Below, in pieces: positions 1 through 7,089 of a DNA stretch of 28,601 nucleotides. Each line of letters begins with the position of its first letter. The stretch's first letter is position 1. The DNA comes from Lachnospiraceae bacterium (GTDB taxonomy: Bacteria; Bacillota; Clostridia; Lachnospirales; Lachnospiraceae): NCBI GenBank assembly GCA_019423745.1, contig JAHZAV010000029.1, positions 1 through 28,601 on the forward strand, read 5' to 3'. Position numbers and translations under genes: made by a program. The notes under the pieces were generated by a model, which saw only the letters and a program-made list of their open reading frames with translations, had not been told where the DNA came from and did no database searches.

Positions 1-19
1 GATAACTGCAATAGAAAAG

Positions 20-37
20 CCCCGGTGTAAACCGGGG
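20..37 (-). terminator. Intrinsic terminator after the 71-4168 operon
   Basis: A perfect 7-bp GC-rich stem (CCCCGGT / ACCGGGG, loop GTAA) is followed on the minus strand by CTTTTC. It lies downstream of the last minus-strand gene of the five-gene operon, so it probably ends that transcript. The T tract is short, so termination may be partial. Confidence 0.7.
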
Positions 38-54
38 ACTTTGTCTACAGTCTG

Positions 55-76
55 ATCTGATTTTTTCAAATCAGAT
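55..76 (-). other. Stem-loop overlapping the stop codon of the HAD-ATL gene
   Basis: Arms ATCTGATTT (55-63) and AAATCAGAT (68-76) form a perfect 9-bp stem with a 4-nt loop. The right arm contains the stop codon of the HAD-ATL gene. It is AT-rich and probably acts as a 3'-end stability element beside the GC-rich terminator at 20-37. Confidence 0.45.
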
Positions 77-1264
77 TCCTTTCTGCTGAAACATTTCCCG
101 GAAGCGCTTTGCATCATCCAGTGTTGTTCTCCAGCCGTACTTTTTTAAATCTATTTTCCAGCCTTCTTCTGTATTTTCCACCTTTATTCCCTCTCCCTCC
201 AGAAAACGTTTTTGCATATCAAAGGTTTCAAATGCGGCAGCGCCACTTAAAATTCCTTTACTATTAACAATTCGATGAGCAGGAATATCCTGTCCAAGTC
301 TGTTTTTATTCAAAGCATACCCCACCTGTCTAGCATTTCCAGGCTTGCCGCACAAAAGAGCAATCTGACCATAAGTAGCTGCCTTTCCACGAGGAATACT
401 TTTGCAGACAATTGCAGCTCTTTCGTAAAAATGAAAGCCTAAAGAAAAAATTCTTTGAATGCCCGCTGCAACTCCATCTGCTTCATTGGACAAAGTAATC
501 CAATCTGCTTTCTTCTTGCATTCTTCCGTTGCATTTTCCATAGCAATCCCTATGCCCGCAAATTCCAAAAGAGCCCCATCATTATCTCCATCTCCAAAAG
601 CAGCAAGTTCCTCTCTGTTCAATCCCAAATCTTCCAACAGATATTCTGCTGCTTTCTCTTTCCCGCAATCCCGATAGGAAATCTCAAGAAGCCGTGGAAC
701 TGACGATGTAATATATAGATCTTCTATCTGCTCTTCCATCCTTTCCCAAATTTCCTTTTTAAAGGATTCTTCTCGAACAACAATATCTATACTTTCCAGT
801 ACTTCTTTATTTTCTTTTAGAAATGCCCGCATATCATCAACAGGTATTCTTGTTTTCTGTATGTAAGACGCCCCACGACGTGTAGCACCAAATCGTACCG
901 GGTCCTGAGTATACTCTTTTTGGGCATAAGCTTTTCCTTCTATAAAAGCTTCAAAAACCACCTGCTTTCCTTCTGTATATGCCAGAATTTCTTCTACAGA
1001 CTTAGATTTTAAATAGTACTTTTTCAGACACTCTCCTGTCTTAAGATCATATACAGCAGCGCCATTAGACGTAATAGCATAACGTATTCCCGGAATTTTT
1101 AAGACTTCCTCCGGCAAGGAATGAAGAGAACGTCCGCTTGCAATTACTAACACAATTCCCCGATTCACAGCTTCTTCCAAAATCGCTTGATTTGTCTGGC
1201 TCAATCCGCCTCTTCCATCTAAAACCGTACCATCCATGTCAAGCGCAATGCACTTTATACTCAT
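71..1264 (-). CDS. Fusion: Cof-type HAD phosphatase + alkyltransferase-like (ATL) domain
   Basis: The 397-residue protein has two domains. Residues 1 to about 271 are a Cof-type (IIB) HAD phosphatase: motif I DMDGTVLDG (nucleophile D9, acid D11), a cap domain, and the motif IV region GDGDNDGALLEFAG. Residues about 275-397 match the C-terminal domain of O6-alkylguanine-DNA methyltransferase (SIPRGKAATYGQIA, then the NARQVGYAL helix). The usual PCHR active site reads PAHR here: the acceptor cysteine is Ala329. That is the signature of alkyltransferase-like proteins, which bind alkylated guanine without repairing it and flag it for nucleotide excision repair. HAD-IIB enzymes usually dephosphorylate sugar phosphates or nucleotides; the substrate here cannot be read. 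Start ATG follows GAGGTG. It is the last gene of a tight operon, 9 bp after yaaA. Confidence 0.88.
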   Translation of the reverse strand: MSIKCIALDMDGTVLDGRGGLSQTNQAILEEAVNRGIVLVIASGRSLHSLPEEVLKIPGIRYAITSNGAAVYDLKTGECLKKYYLKSKSVEEILAYTEGKQVVFEAFIEGKAYAQKEYTQDPVRFGATRRGASYIQKTRIPVDDMRAFLKENKEVLESIDIVVREESFKKEIWERMEEQIEDLYITSSVPRLLEISYRDCGKEKAAEYLLEDLGLNREELAAFGDGDNDGALLEFAGIGIAMENATEECKKKADWITLSNEADGVAAGIQRIFSLGFHFYERAAIVCKSIPRGKAATYGQIALLCGKPGNARQVGYALNKNRLGQDIPAHRIVNSKGILSGAAAFETFDMQKRFLEGEGIKVENTEEGWKIDLKKYGWRTTLDDAKRFREMFQQKGI

Positions 1265-1273
1265 CTCGTTCTT

Positions 1274-2017
1274 TCACCTCTTTAAAAACACATACTGGTC
1301 TTGTGTAGATAATTCCTCGCTGAAATGATACCCCAACCTGTCAAATCCCCGGATTTCCTGCAAATCAGAAAGATTGTTTTCTGCCATATAACGCACCATC
1401 TCTCCTCGTGCCATCTTAGCAAGCGTTCCCTTCTGTTTCACCTTCCCCTCTACCCATTCCCCAAACACGCAGGTAACAAATTGATCTTCTGGACAGAGGT
1501 ATCTTTCAATACATCGGGAATATTCCTTCGAGGCAAGATTTAAAACCGTTCTATCCTCATCCAGCAATTCCTGATACAGCTTATCCCCCCAAAACTCATA
1601 AAGATCTCTGACTCCTCCAGCCTTTACCGCTGCCTGCATTTCCAGTCGGTAAGGCGTCACCCCATCAAAAGGGCGAAGAATGCCATAAAAGCCTGACAGT
1701 ATTCTCAAATGATCCTGAATATAACGCATAGCACCTTCTTCAAATACTGCGGGAGCCATATACTGATACTGGAGCCCTTCATAGGTAAGGATCGCCGGAG
1801 TCAGTCTTTTCTCCAGATCCATGTGGTTGATTCTTTCATAGTTTAATGAAGCAATTTTGTCATTACATTTCCACAACTTTTTAGCTTCATCATAAGTAAG
1901 AGATCTCATCCATTCAAGAAGGATCCCGGCATCCTCAAGCAATACCGGGAGACCCAAAAAAGGTGCAAGATCCTGATTTTCATTCATTTTTTTTGCGGGA
2001 GAAATAATAATCTTCAT
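1274..2017 (-). CDS. yaaA: Peroxide stress protein YaaA (DUF328 family)
   Basis: The 247-residue protein begins MKIIISPAKKM, the hallmark N-terminus of the YaaA/DUF328 family, and continues with family segments such as LSGFYGILRPFDGVTPYRLEM and VLNLASKEYS. Length matches the family (about 250). In E. coli YaaA is a DNA-binding protein induced by peroxide that lowers free intracellular iron and so limits Fenton damage. The start is preceded by GGAGG at good spacing. It sits 22 bp after the threonine-aldolase-like gene and 9 bp before the HAD-ATL gene. Pairing with an alkyl-damage recognition domain fits an oxidative or genotoxic stress theme, which is inference. Confidence 0.92.
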   Translation of the reverse strand: MKIIISPAKKMNENQDLAPFLGLPVLLEDAGILLEWMRSLTYDEAKKLWKCNDKIASLNYERINHMDLEKRLTPAILTYEGLQYQYMAPAVFEEGAMRYIQDHLRILSGFYGILRPFDGVTPYRLEMQAAVKAGGVRDLYEFWGDKLYQELLDEDRTVLNLASKEYSRCIERYLCPEDQFVTCVFGEWVEGKVKQKGTLAKMARGEMVRYMAENNLSDLQEIRGFDRLGYHFSEELSTQDQYVFLKR

Positions 2018-2039
2018 CTTTCCTCCTTTGTTGCTTACT

Positions 2040-3071
2040 CTACAAAGCCAGAATATCTTCTCTTAATGCGTCTACATCCTTCTGCTTTGTACTCCAGCTT
2101 GTGCAAAAACGCACACAATGTTTCTCTCCAACTGGAAACTGATATTCAAAAATATGGTTTTGCTCTAACTTATCTTTCTGCTCATCACTCAAGAGAACAA
2201 ACTGCTGATTAGTGGGACTGTCAATATAGAAATCAATCCCTTTTTTCTCAAAAGCATCTCGAATCTGCATTGCATACTTGTCTGCCTGTGCTGCAATTTC
2301 AAAATACAGCCCTTCTTCAAATAATGTATAGAACTGAAGTCCCAGCGTCCACCCCTTAGCAAGCATTCCACCATTTTGTTTCATATAACTACGAAAATGA
2401 TCTTTCAATGTATCATTTGTAATGACAACTGCTTCCCCCATCATAGTACCGCATTTTGTACCACCTATATAAAATACATCTGCAAGTGCTGCCAGATCAG
2501 AAAGCTTCAGGTCATTCACATTAGATCCAAGTCCATACCCCATTCTTGCCCCGTCTATCATAAGATAGAGATCATATTTTCTGCAAACATCGGATATTTC
2601 CTGAAGTTCCTTTTTAGAATAAAGGGTTCCAAACTCTGTAGGAAAGGAAATATATACCATTTTGGGTTGTGTAATATGTTCTTTTACTCCGCTTGTCCGG
2701 TAATTTTCTGCCTCCGCTGCAATTGATTCAGCTGATAGTTTCCCATTTTCTCCTTGCACAGCAAGAATTTTATGTCCTGTATTTTCCACTGCGCCTGTTT
2801 CATGGACATGAATATGTCCACTATCCGCACTAATAACTCCCTGATAAGGCCGAAGAGCGGCAGCAATAACGGTATAATTTACCTGTGTGCCTCCTACCAT
2901 AAAATGAATATCAGCATCTTTTTTCCCCAGATATTCTTTTATTTTTTCTGATGCCCTGTCACACCATTCATCCAGACCATACCCACCATAGCTTTCTTCA
3001 TTTGTTCTGGCAAATGCTTCAAGAACAGCCGGATAAGCTCCGTGGTTATAATCATTATTCCATCGAATCAT
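2040..3071 (-). CDS. Threonine-aldolase-like PLP-dependent beta-eliminating lyase
   Basis: The 343-residue protein belongs to the fold-type-I PLP family of low-specificity L-threonine aldolases (LtaE/GLY1), cytosolic enzymes that cleave threonine or allo-threonine to glycine and acetaldehyde. Visible marks are the N-terminal NNDYNHGAYPAVLEAF, a central LYLMIDGARMGYGLG with the PLP-ring Asp, and the Schiff-base segment YIGGTKCGTMMGEAV with Lys206. The length is normal. It is co-directional with yaaA downstream (22 bp) and the YczE-like gene upstream (31 bp). Other beta-hydroxy amino acids could be the true substrate, so no gene symbol is assigned. Confidence 0.87.
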   Translation of the reverse strand: MIRWNNDYNHGAYPAVLEAFARTNEESYGGYGLDEWCDRASEKIKEYLGKKDADIHFMVGGTQVNYTVIAAALRPYQGVISADSGHIHVHETGAVENTGHKILAVQGENGKLSAESIAAEAENYRTSGVKEHITQPKMVYISFPTEFGTLYSKKELQEISDVCRKYDLYLMIDGARMGYGLGSNVNDLKLSDLAALADVFYIGGTKCGTMMGEAVVITNDTLKDHFRSYMKQNGGMLAKGWTLGLQFYTLFEEGLYFEIAAQADKYAMQIRDAFEKKGIDFYIDSPTNQQFVLLSDEQKDKLEQNHIFEYQFPVGEKHCVRFCTSWSTKQKDVDALREDILAL

Positions 3072-3102
3072 TTTAAAACATCCCTTCTTTCAAAATAATA
3101 TT

Positions 3103-3795
3103 CTACATTCCAGCAAGCTCATTCATTTTCTCATAAAAAATATGGTTAAATACAGCAATCGTCCTTCCTACTCCGATCATAGCAAGAATCGTACCGATCC
3201 CAATTCCTACCAGGTGTCCAGAAAAAATCAGTCCAATACAGGCAGTGACCGTAATACAGCCAAGATCAAAAACATTTTTAATCAGCCCAACCCCTTTACA
3301 CATATGATCTGCTATAGCCTGTACAATTCCATCTCCTGGATTTGGAATCAAACGCATATTAAGAGACATTGCCGCACCTATTCCAGTCAGAATAATCGCA
3401 AGGATTAAAAGCAAAATCCGAACTGCCATTTGCATGGGCGAACCTCCTCCTTCTCCATAAAGATCAGGAATCATTGCTGAAAAAATATTCATAAAACGTG
3501 TGAAAACAAGACTTAACGGAATCTGAAAAAAATCCATGAGAAGAATCTTTTTCAAATTCCCTCCCTGCCTTTTTATTCTGCTTCCATGAAGAAACATTTC
3601 TGCCAGAACAAAAAAGGTATATAAAATAAAAGTCATATCACCAAAATTTTGTCCAAAGCAAACGGAGACGCTATAGGAAACTGAGATAATGGGTGAAGCT
3701 CCCAAACCCGTCTCTGTATTTAAAACAAGTCCAAGGGCCAAAATTACTAAACCAACAATATAAAATATTCCGCGAACTAAGTATTCTTTCTTCAT
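3103..3795 (-). CDS. YczE/YitT-like integral membrane protein
   Basis: This 230-residue, strongly hydrophobic protein has about five predicted membrane segments. It shows the family pattern of YczE/YyaS/YitT-type proteins: an N-terminal LALGLVLNTETGLGASPIISVSYSVS and a later internal MRLIPNPGDGIVQAIADHM. The molecular function of the family is unknown. A paralogous module forms the N-terminal half of the fusion at 12904-14193. It is 10 bp after the 120-residue CxxC protein, with 31 bp to the PLP enzyme, so it is part of the five-gene operon. Its ribosome-binding site is weak (AAGTAAGAGAC), which may indicate translational coupling. Confidence 0.82.
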   Translation of the reverse strand: MKKEYLVRGIFYIVGLVILALGLVLNTETGLGASPIISVSYSVSVCFGQNFGDMTFILYTFFVLAEMFLHGSRIKRQGGNLKKILLMDFFQIPLSLVFTRFMNIFSAMIPDLYGEGGGSPMQMAVRILLLILAIILTGIGAAMSLNMRLIPNPGDGIVQAIADHMCKGVGLIKNVFDLGCITVTACIGLIFSGHLVGIGIGTILAMIGVGRTIAVFNHIFYEKMNELAGM

Positions 3796-3805
3796 GTCTC
3801 TTACT

Positions 3806-4168
3806 TTACTCTAAAATCAGATCTTTCTTCTCTAAAATTGCCTCTACCGCTGCGCATGCAGGGCAGTCGCAGTATTTTGCTCCTGCTTTCTTTAATTCCT
3901 GCCCATGTGAAGCAACAGCTTTCGCTGCTTCTTCTCCGCCAAATACTTTTACACCTGCTTCTGATTGTGCAAATGCAATCAATCCGTCCACGGTCACAAT
4001 ATCTTCTTCCAATTCTGCAATATATCTTTTTGTTTCCTCAACCTCTTTTTCTGTTTCCACAGCATCCATCCAGGCTTTTGCTGCCTCCTTAGCTTCCCTG
4101 CTGCAAGATGGCGCTTCCATCAACTCCTTTGTCTTCTCTACTACAAATTCCAACACTTTCTTCTCCAT
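3806..4168 (-). CDS. Small CxxC protein of unknown function
   Basis: This is a 120-residue soluble, Ala/Glu/Lys-rich, mainly helical protein. Its only striking motif is CDCPACAAVEAIL near the C-terminus (three Cys, including CxxC), plus a lone Cys in APSCSREAKEAA. A coiled-coil-like helical stretch lies around residues 30-55. I do not recognise a characterised function. The CxxC could bind metal or be redox active, which is inference. The start is supported by GGAGGAAGGG upstream of the ATG. It is the first gene of the operon that runs to position 71 and is divergent from the AAA+ gene. Confidence 0.75.
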   Translation of the reverse strand: MEKKVLEFVVEKTKELMEAPSCSREAKEAAKAWMDAVETEKEVEETKRYIAELEEDIVTVDGLIAFAQSEAGVKVFGGEEAAKAVASHGQELKKAGAKYCDCPACAAVEAILEKKDLILE

Positions 4169-4334
4169 TTATATTTCCCTTCCTCCAATTACATTTTTTA
4201 GTTAAAGCTTATCATATTTATTCCTTTCTTTCAATTTAATAGTCTTTTCCTCCAATTTACGACAACTTTAAAATATGTTAAGATAATGCTATAGCTGAAA
4301 ATAATGAAAAAATATACATAAAGGAGTAATTACT

Positions 4335-5825
4335 ATGCCTGTATTTGATTTTCGTAATGAACCGCAGGGAACAAATGCTTCCGAATGCACCTACACAATA
4401 TTTTATTCCAGTGAATCTACGCCCACGCCGGAAACCCCTATTCTTGTACTGGACAATAGCCAGAAGGACTGGATGCATCATTCATGCGGCGTTTTTACTA
4501 ACCCCGAAAAACGTACTACATTTGAATTTGATGAAGAGAATGGTACTTCCAGCGCCAATATTTTAAAAATAGATGCCCGTTTTGTACCGCTCCTTCGGTG
4601 GTTAGGGGAAAACCGTATCCATGTAAGATTATCCGGAAAAAATCTGGAAAGTGGGTATGCCGTATATAAAATTCGTGAAATCGCTTTCGGAAAAGGGACT
4701 AAACTTTCCGCTGAAGATGGATTCCTTCAATTTATTATTGAAAGACTTCTTTCAAGTGATGCACCAAATCCTGAGGAAGAAGGGGAAGAAGCAGATCCAG
4801 ACGAAACTGGCGATGATATGAAATTAACCAGTATCCAGAGTATCACAGATTTTATGACATGTGCGGGAAAAACACTGCCAGATGATATCCTCCTCTGGGC
4901 CAGACGAAATCTTGCAGTTGCCCGTTCTCATGAAGTCACACTGGAAGAACGGCGTCATGCACAAAGAGCTCTTTCTATTGTTTTAAATATCAAATGGAAA
5001 TCCAATTATTTTGAATCTATTGATCCGGTAGAGGCACGTCGAATTCTGGATGAAGAACTTTATGGGATGGAACGTGTAAAACAAAGAATCATTGAAACTA
5101 TCATACAGATTAATCGTACTCATACCTTACCAGCCTACGGACTTTTACTGGTAGGACCTGCAGGCACTGGAAAATCCCAAATTGCCTACGCTGTCGCCCG
5201 CATTCTAAAACTGCCATGGACAACCCTGGATATGAGCTCCATCAATGATCCGGAACAGTTAACCGGAAGTTCCCGTATCTACGCCAACGCAAAGCCGGGA
5301 ATCATTATGGAAGCTTTTTCTGCAGCACGAGAGTCTAATCTCGTATTTATTATCAATGAACTTGACAAGGCAGCGTCAGGAAAAGGGAACGGAAATCCTG
5401 CTGATGTACTTCTTACACTCCTTGACAATCTTGGATTTACTGACAATTACATTGAATGTATGATTCCTACGGTAGGCGTTTATCCAATCGCAACTGCCAA
5501 CGACAAAAGCCAGATCAGCGCTCCTCTTATGTCCCGGTTTGCCGTCATTGACATACCGGATTACACCACAGAAGAAAAGAAAATTATCTTTTCCAGATAT
5601 GCTCTTCCAAAAGTTCTAAAACGAATGGGATTAAAAGAACATGAATGTACTCTGACTCCGGAAGCTCTCGATGCCCTGGTAAATAAATATGTAACTACCT
5701 CTGGTATTCGGGATCTGGAACAAACAGCGGAACACCTGGCTGCAAATGCTCTTTACCAAATCGAAGTGGATCATGTATCTGAAGTCATCTTTGATGAGAA
5801 AATGTTAAAAGAACTATTAATGTAA
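4335..5825 (+). CDS. Stand-alone Lon-like AAA+ ATPase without protease domain
   Basis: The 496-residue protein has an unrecognised N-terminal domain (about 1-140), an acidic linker (about 145-162), a helical region, then a Lon-type AAA+ module. Walker A is GPAGTGKS (274-281). The Walker B segment is LVFIINELDK (336-345), where the usual Asp of DE is Asn341 and Glu342 is kept. Sensor 1 is in YPIATAN, a candidate arginine finger in LMSRF, and sensor 2 in SGIRDLEQ. The lead-in YGMERVKQRI is typical of Lon. The Ser-Lys protease domain that follows this module in Lon is absent, since the ORF stops just after the small AAA lid. Start ATG follows AAAGGAG. The gene is monocistronic and ends at a strong terminator. 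A chaperone or remodelling role is inferred. Confidence 0.85.
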   Translation: MPVFDFRNEPQGTNASECTYTIFYSSESTPTPETPILVLDNSQKDWMHHSCGVFTNPEKRTTFEFDEENGTSSANILKIDARFVPLLRWLGENRIHVRLSGKNLESGYAVYKIREIAFGKGTKLSAEDGFLQFIIERLLSSDAPNPEEEGEEADPDETGDDMKLTSIQSITDFMTCAGKTLPDDILLWARRNLAVARSHEVTLEERRHAQRALSIVLNIKWKSNYFESIDPVEARRILDEELYGMERVKQRIIETIIQINRTHTLPAYGLLLVGPAGTGKSQIAYAVARILKLPWTTLDMSSINDPEQLTGSSRIYANAKPGIIMEAFSAARESNLVFIINELDKAASGKGNGNPADVLLTLLDNLGFTDNYIECMIPTVGVYPIATANDKSQISAPLMSRFAVIDIPDYTTEEKKIIFSRYALPKVLKRMGLKEHECTLTPEALDALVNKYVTTSGIRDLEQTAEHLAANALYQIEVDHVSEVIFDEKMLKELLM

Positions 5826-5832
5826 AAATACA

Positions 5833-5879
5833 GAGCCCTCCTGAAACTGCCTGTTTTTCCGGCATTTTCAGAAGGGCTC
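5833..5879. terminator. Bidirectional terminator between AAA+ and LacI genes
   Basis: Long hairpin with left arm 5833-5851 (starting GAGCCCT) and right arm 5861-5879 (ending AGGGCTC), with small internal mismatches. It is followed by T-rich sequence on the plus strand and a T tract on the minus strand (plus-strand GTAAAAATA upstream). It separates the convergent AAA+ and LacI-family genes and can serve both. Confidence 0.85.
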
Positions 5880-5883
5880 ATTT

Positions 5884-6861
5884 CTAGCTGTCTGCGAATA
5901 AATACTGATTGCAAATCAATACTTCTCTTCTTGCTCCTTGCGGATCTTTAATACGCTGAAGAATCTGATCAGCAGCAGCAATACCTATTTCGGTTTCGTT
6001 GGATACAATGATTCCTGCATTTGAAGAAAATACATGTGATAATTCCTTATGCTGATATCCAAGAATGGAAACATCCGGATATTCCGTCCGGTGATTCCAT
6101 ACATAACTATATGCTTCTACTGTCATGTGATTACTGCCTACTACTAAAGCGCTACATCCTTTTTGAAGCAACTCTCCTGTCTTTTCATATGCTTTATGAG
6201 ATCTGGATGAAATGTGGATGATCCATTTTTCTTCCACCATAAGACCTAACTTTTGCATCGCTTCTTCATAAGCTGCCTCTCTCTCTTTTGCGGTACTTAA
6301 ATGTGCAATATCTCCTAAATAGCCAATTTTTCTATGCCCGGCTGCCGCCAGATGCTCTACCCCTTCTATGACAGCATCTCGATCCGATGCTGCAATCGTA
6401 TCATAGGGACATCCTTCTAATTTACGATCTACAAGCACTACAGGAAATTGAGGCGGAATCTTATCTTCAATATCAGAAAACCGTTTTGCTGTGGATGCAA
6501 GAATTAATCCATCCGCAATTCCGGATGTCATTGCCTGTATCTGACAAATTTCATTCTTTACATTTTCATTTGTATTCACCAAAATCAAATGATACCCTGC
6601 ACTTCTAAGCCTCTCTTCCAAAGCCTCAATCATATTGGCAAAATAATTGTTAGAAATATCCGGAACTACAAACGCAATGATATTCCTTTTTCCTGTCTTG
6701 AAACTTTTAGCAGTGGGATTTGGCATATAATTTAGCTGCTTTACCGCCTCCATCACACGTTCCCTTGTCTCCGGAAGCACTTCTTTTGTTTGATTTAAAA
6801 CATGAGAGACTGTAGCCGTTGAAACTCCTGCTGCCTTGGCAACATCTTTTATTGTACTCAT
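5884..6861 (-). CDS. LacI-family transcriptional repressor of the glycyl-radical cassette
   Basis: The 325-residue protein has a classical LacI helix-turn-helix and hinge (TIKDVAKAAGVSTATVSHVLNQ, then LNYMPNPTAKSF). A periplasmic-binding-protein-like effector domain follows (IIAFVVPDISNNYFANMIEALEE). The length is typical (about 330-340). The start follows AGGAGGAGAT. It is divergent from the glycyl radical enzyme gene. A 14-bp palindrome with the central CG typical of LacI operators lies in its own leader (6873-6886), and a near-identical one lies just downstream of the divergent promoter (7035-7048), so autoregulation plus repression of the cassette is likely. The inducer is unknown; the family usually senses sugars or polyols. 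Confidence 0.92.
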   Translation of the reverse strand: MSTIKDVAKAAGVSTATVSHVLNQTKEVLPETRERVMEAVKQLNYMPNPTAKSFKTGKRNIIAFVVPDISNNYFANMIEALEERLRSAGYHLILVNTNENVKNEICQIQAMTSGIADGLILASTAKRFSDIEDKIPPQFPVVLVDRKLEGCPYDTIAASDRDAVIEGVEHLAAAGHRKIGYLGDIAHLSTAKEREAAYEEAMQKLGLMVEEKWIIHISSRSHKAYEKTGELLQKGCSALVVGSNHMTVEAYSYVWNHRTEYPDVSILGYQHKELSHVFSSNAGIIVSNETEIGIAAADQILQRIKDPQGARREVLICNQYLFADS

Positions 6862-6872
6862 ATCTCCTCCTA

Positions 6873-6886
6873 ATTAAACGTTTAAT
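6873..6886. promoter_or_regulatory. LacI-type operator 1
   Basis: ATTAAACGTTTAAT is a perfect 14-bp palindrome with a central CG. It lies between the minus-strand promoter (6911-6939) and the LacI-family start codon and matches operator 2 in form (xTTAAxCGTTTAAx). Confidence 0.8.
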
Positions 6887-6910
6887 CGGTACTTCCACAT
6901 ATTAAGATTT

Positions 6911-6939
6911 ATTTTACAAAAACCCTTTATTAAAGTCAA
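6911..6939 (-). promoter_or_regulatory. Sigma-A promoter of the LacI-family gene
   Basis: On the minus strand, -35 TTGACT (6934-6939) and -10 TAAAAT (6911-6916) are separated by exactly 17 bp. Transcription would begin about 20 bp before operator 1. Confidence 0.75.
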
Positions 6940-6994
6940 TGTTACTTGTAATTCTATCCAAAAACTATCCGATTAGTTTGTACATTTTTCCCGA

Positions 6995-7023
6995 TTGACT
7001 TTCTTTTATTGCAGATATAGAAT
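6995..7023 (+). promoter_or_regulatory. Sigma-A promoter of the glycyl-radical cassette
   Basis: TTGACT (6995-7000) and TAGAAT (7018-7023) are separated by 17 bp. The predicted start site near 7030 sits immediately before operator 2, so a bound repressor would block initiation or escape. Confidence 0.8.
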
Positions 7024-7034
7024 CAAATCAATAA

Positions 7035-7048
7035 GTTAATCGTTTAAC
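7035..7048. promoter_or_regulatory. LacI-type operator 2
   Basis: GTTAATCGTTTAAC is a 14-bp palindrome around a central CG with one mismatched pair. It shares the TTAAxCGTTTAA core with operator 1 and lies just past the promoter of the glycyl radical enzyme gene. Confidence 0.8.
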
Positions 7049-7089
7049 CAATGTGCATACATGATATTACACAATCAAAGGAGGAACAA

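Noticed and set aside
3693..4205. A 170-codon plus-strand open frame, Ser/Ala/Phe-rich
   Set aside because: It lies opposite the YczE-like and CxxC protein genes, which have good ribosome sites and family matches. Its composition is that of antisense to Glu/Ala/Lys-rich coding sequence.
7051..7089. An upstream in-frame ATG giving a glycyl radical enzyme longer by 13 residues
   Set aside because: It lacks a Shine-Dalgarno sequence and directly follows operator 2, while the ATG at 7090 has AAAGGAGG at ideal spacing.
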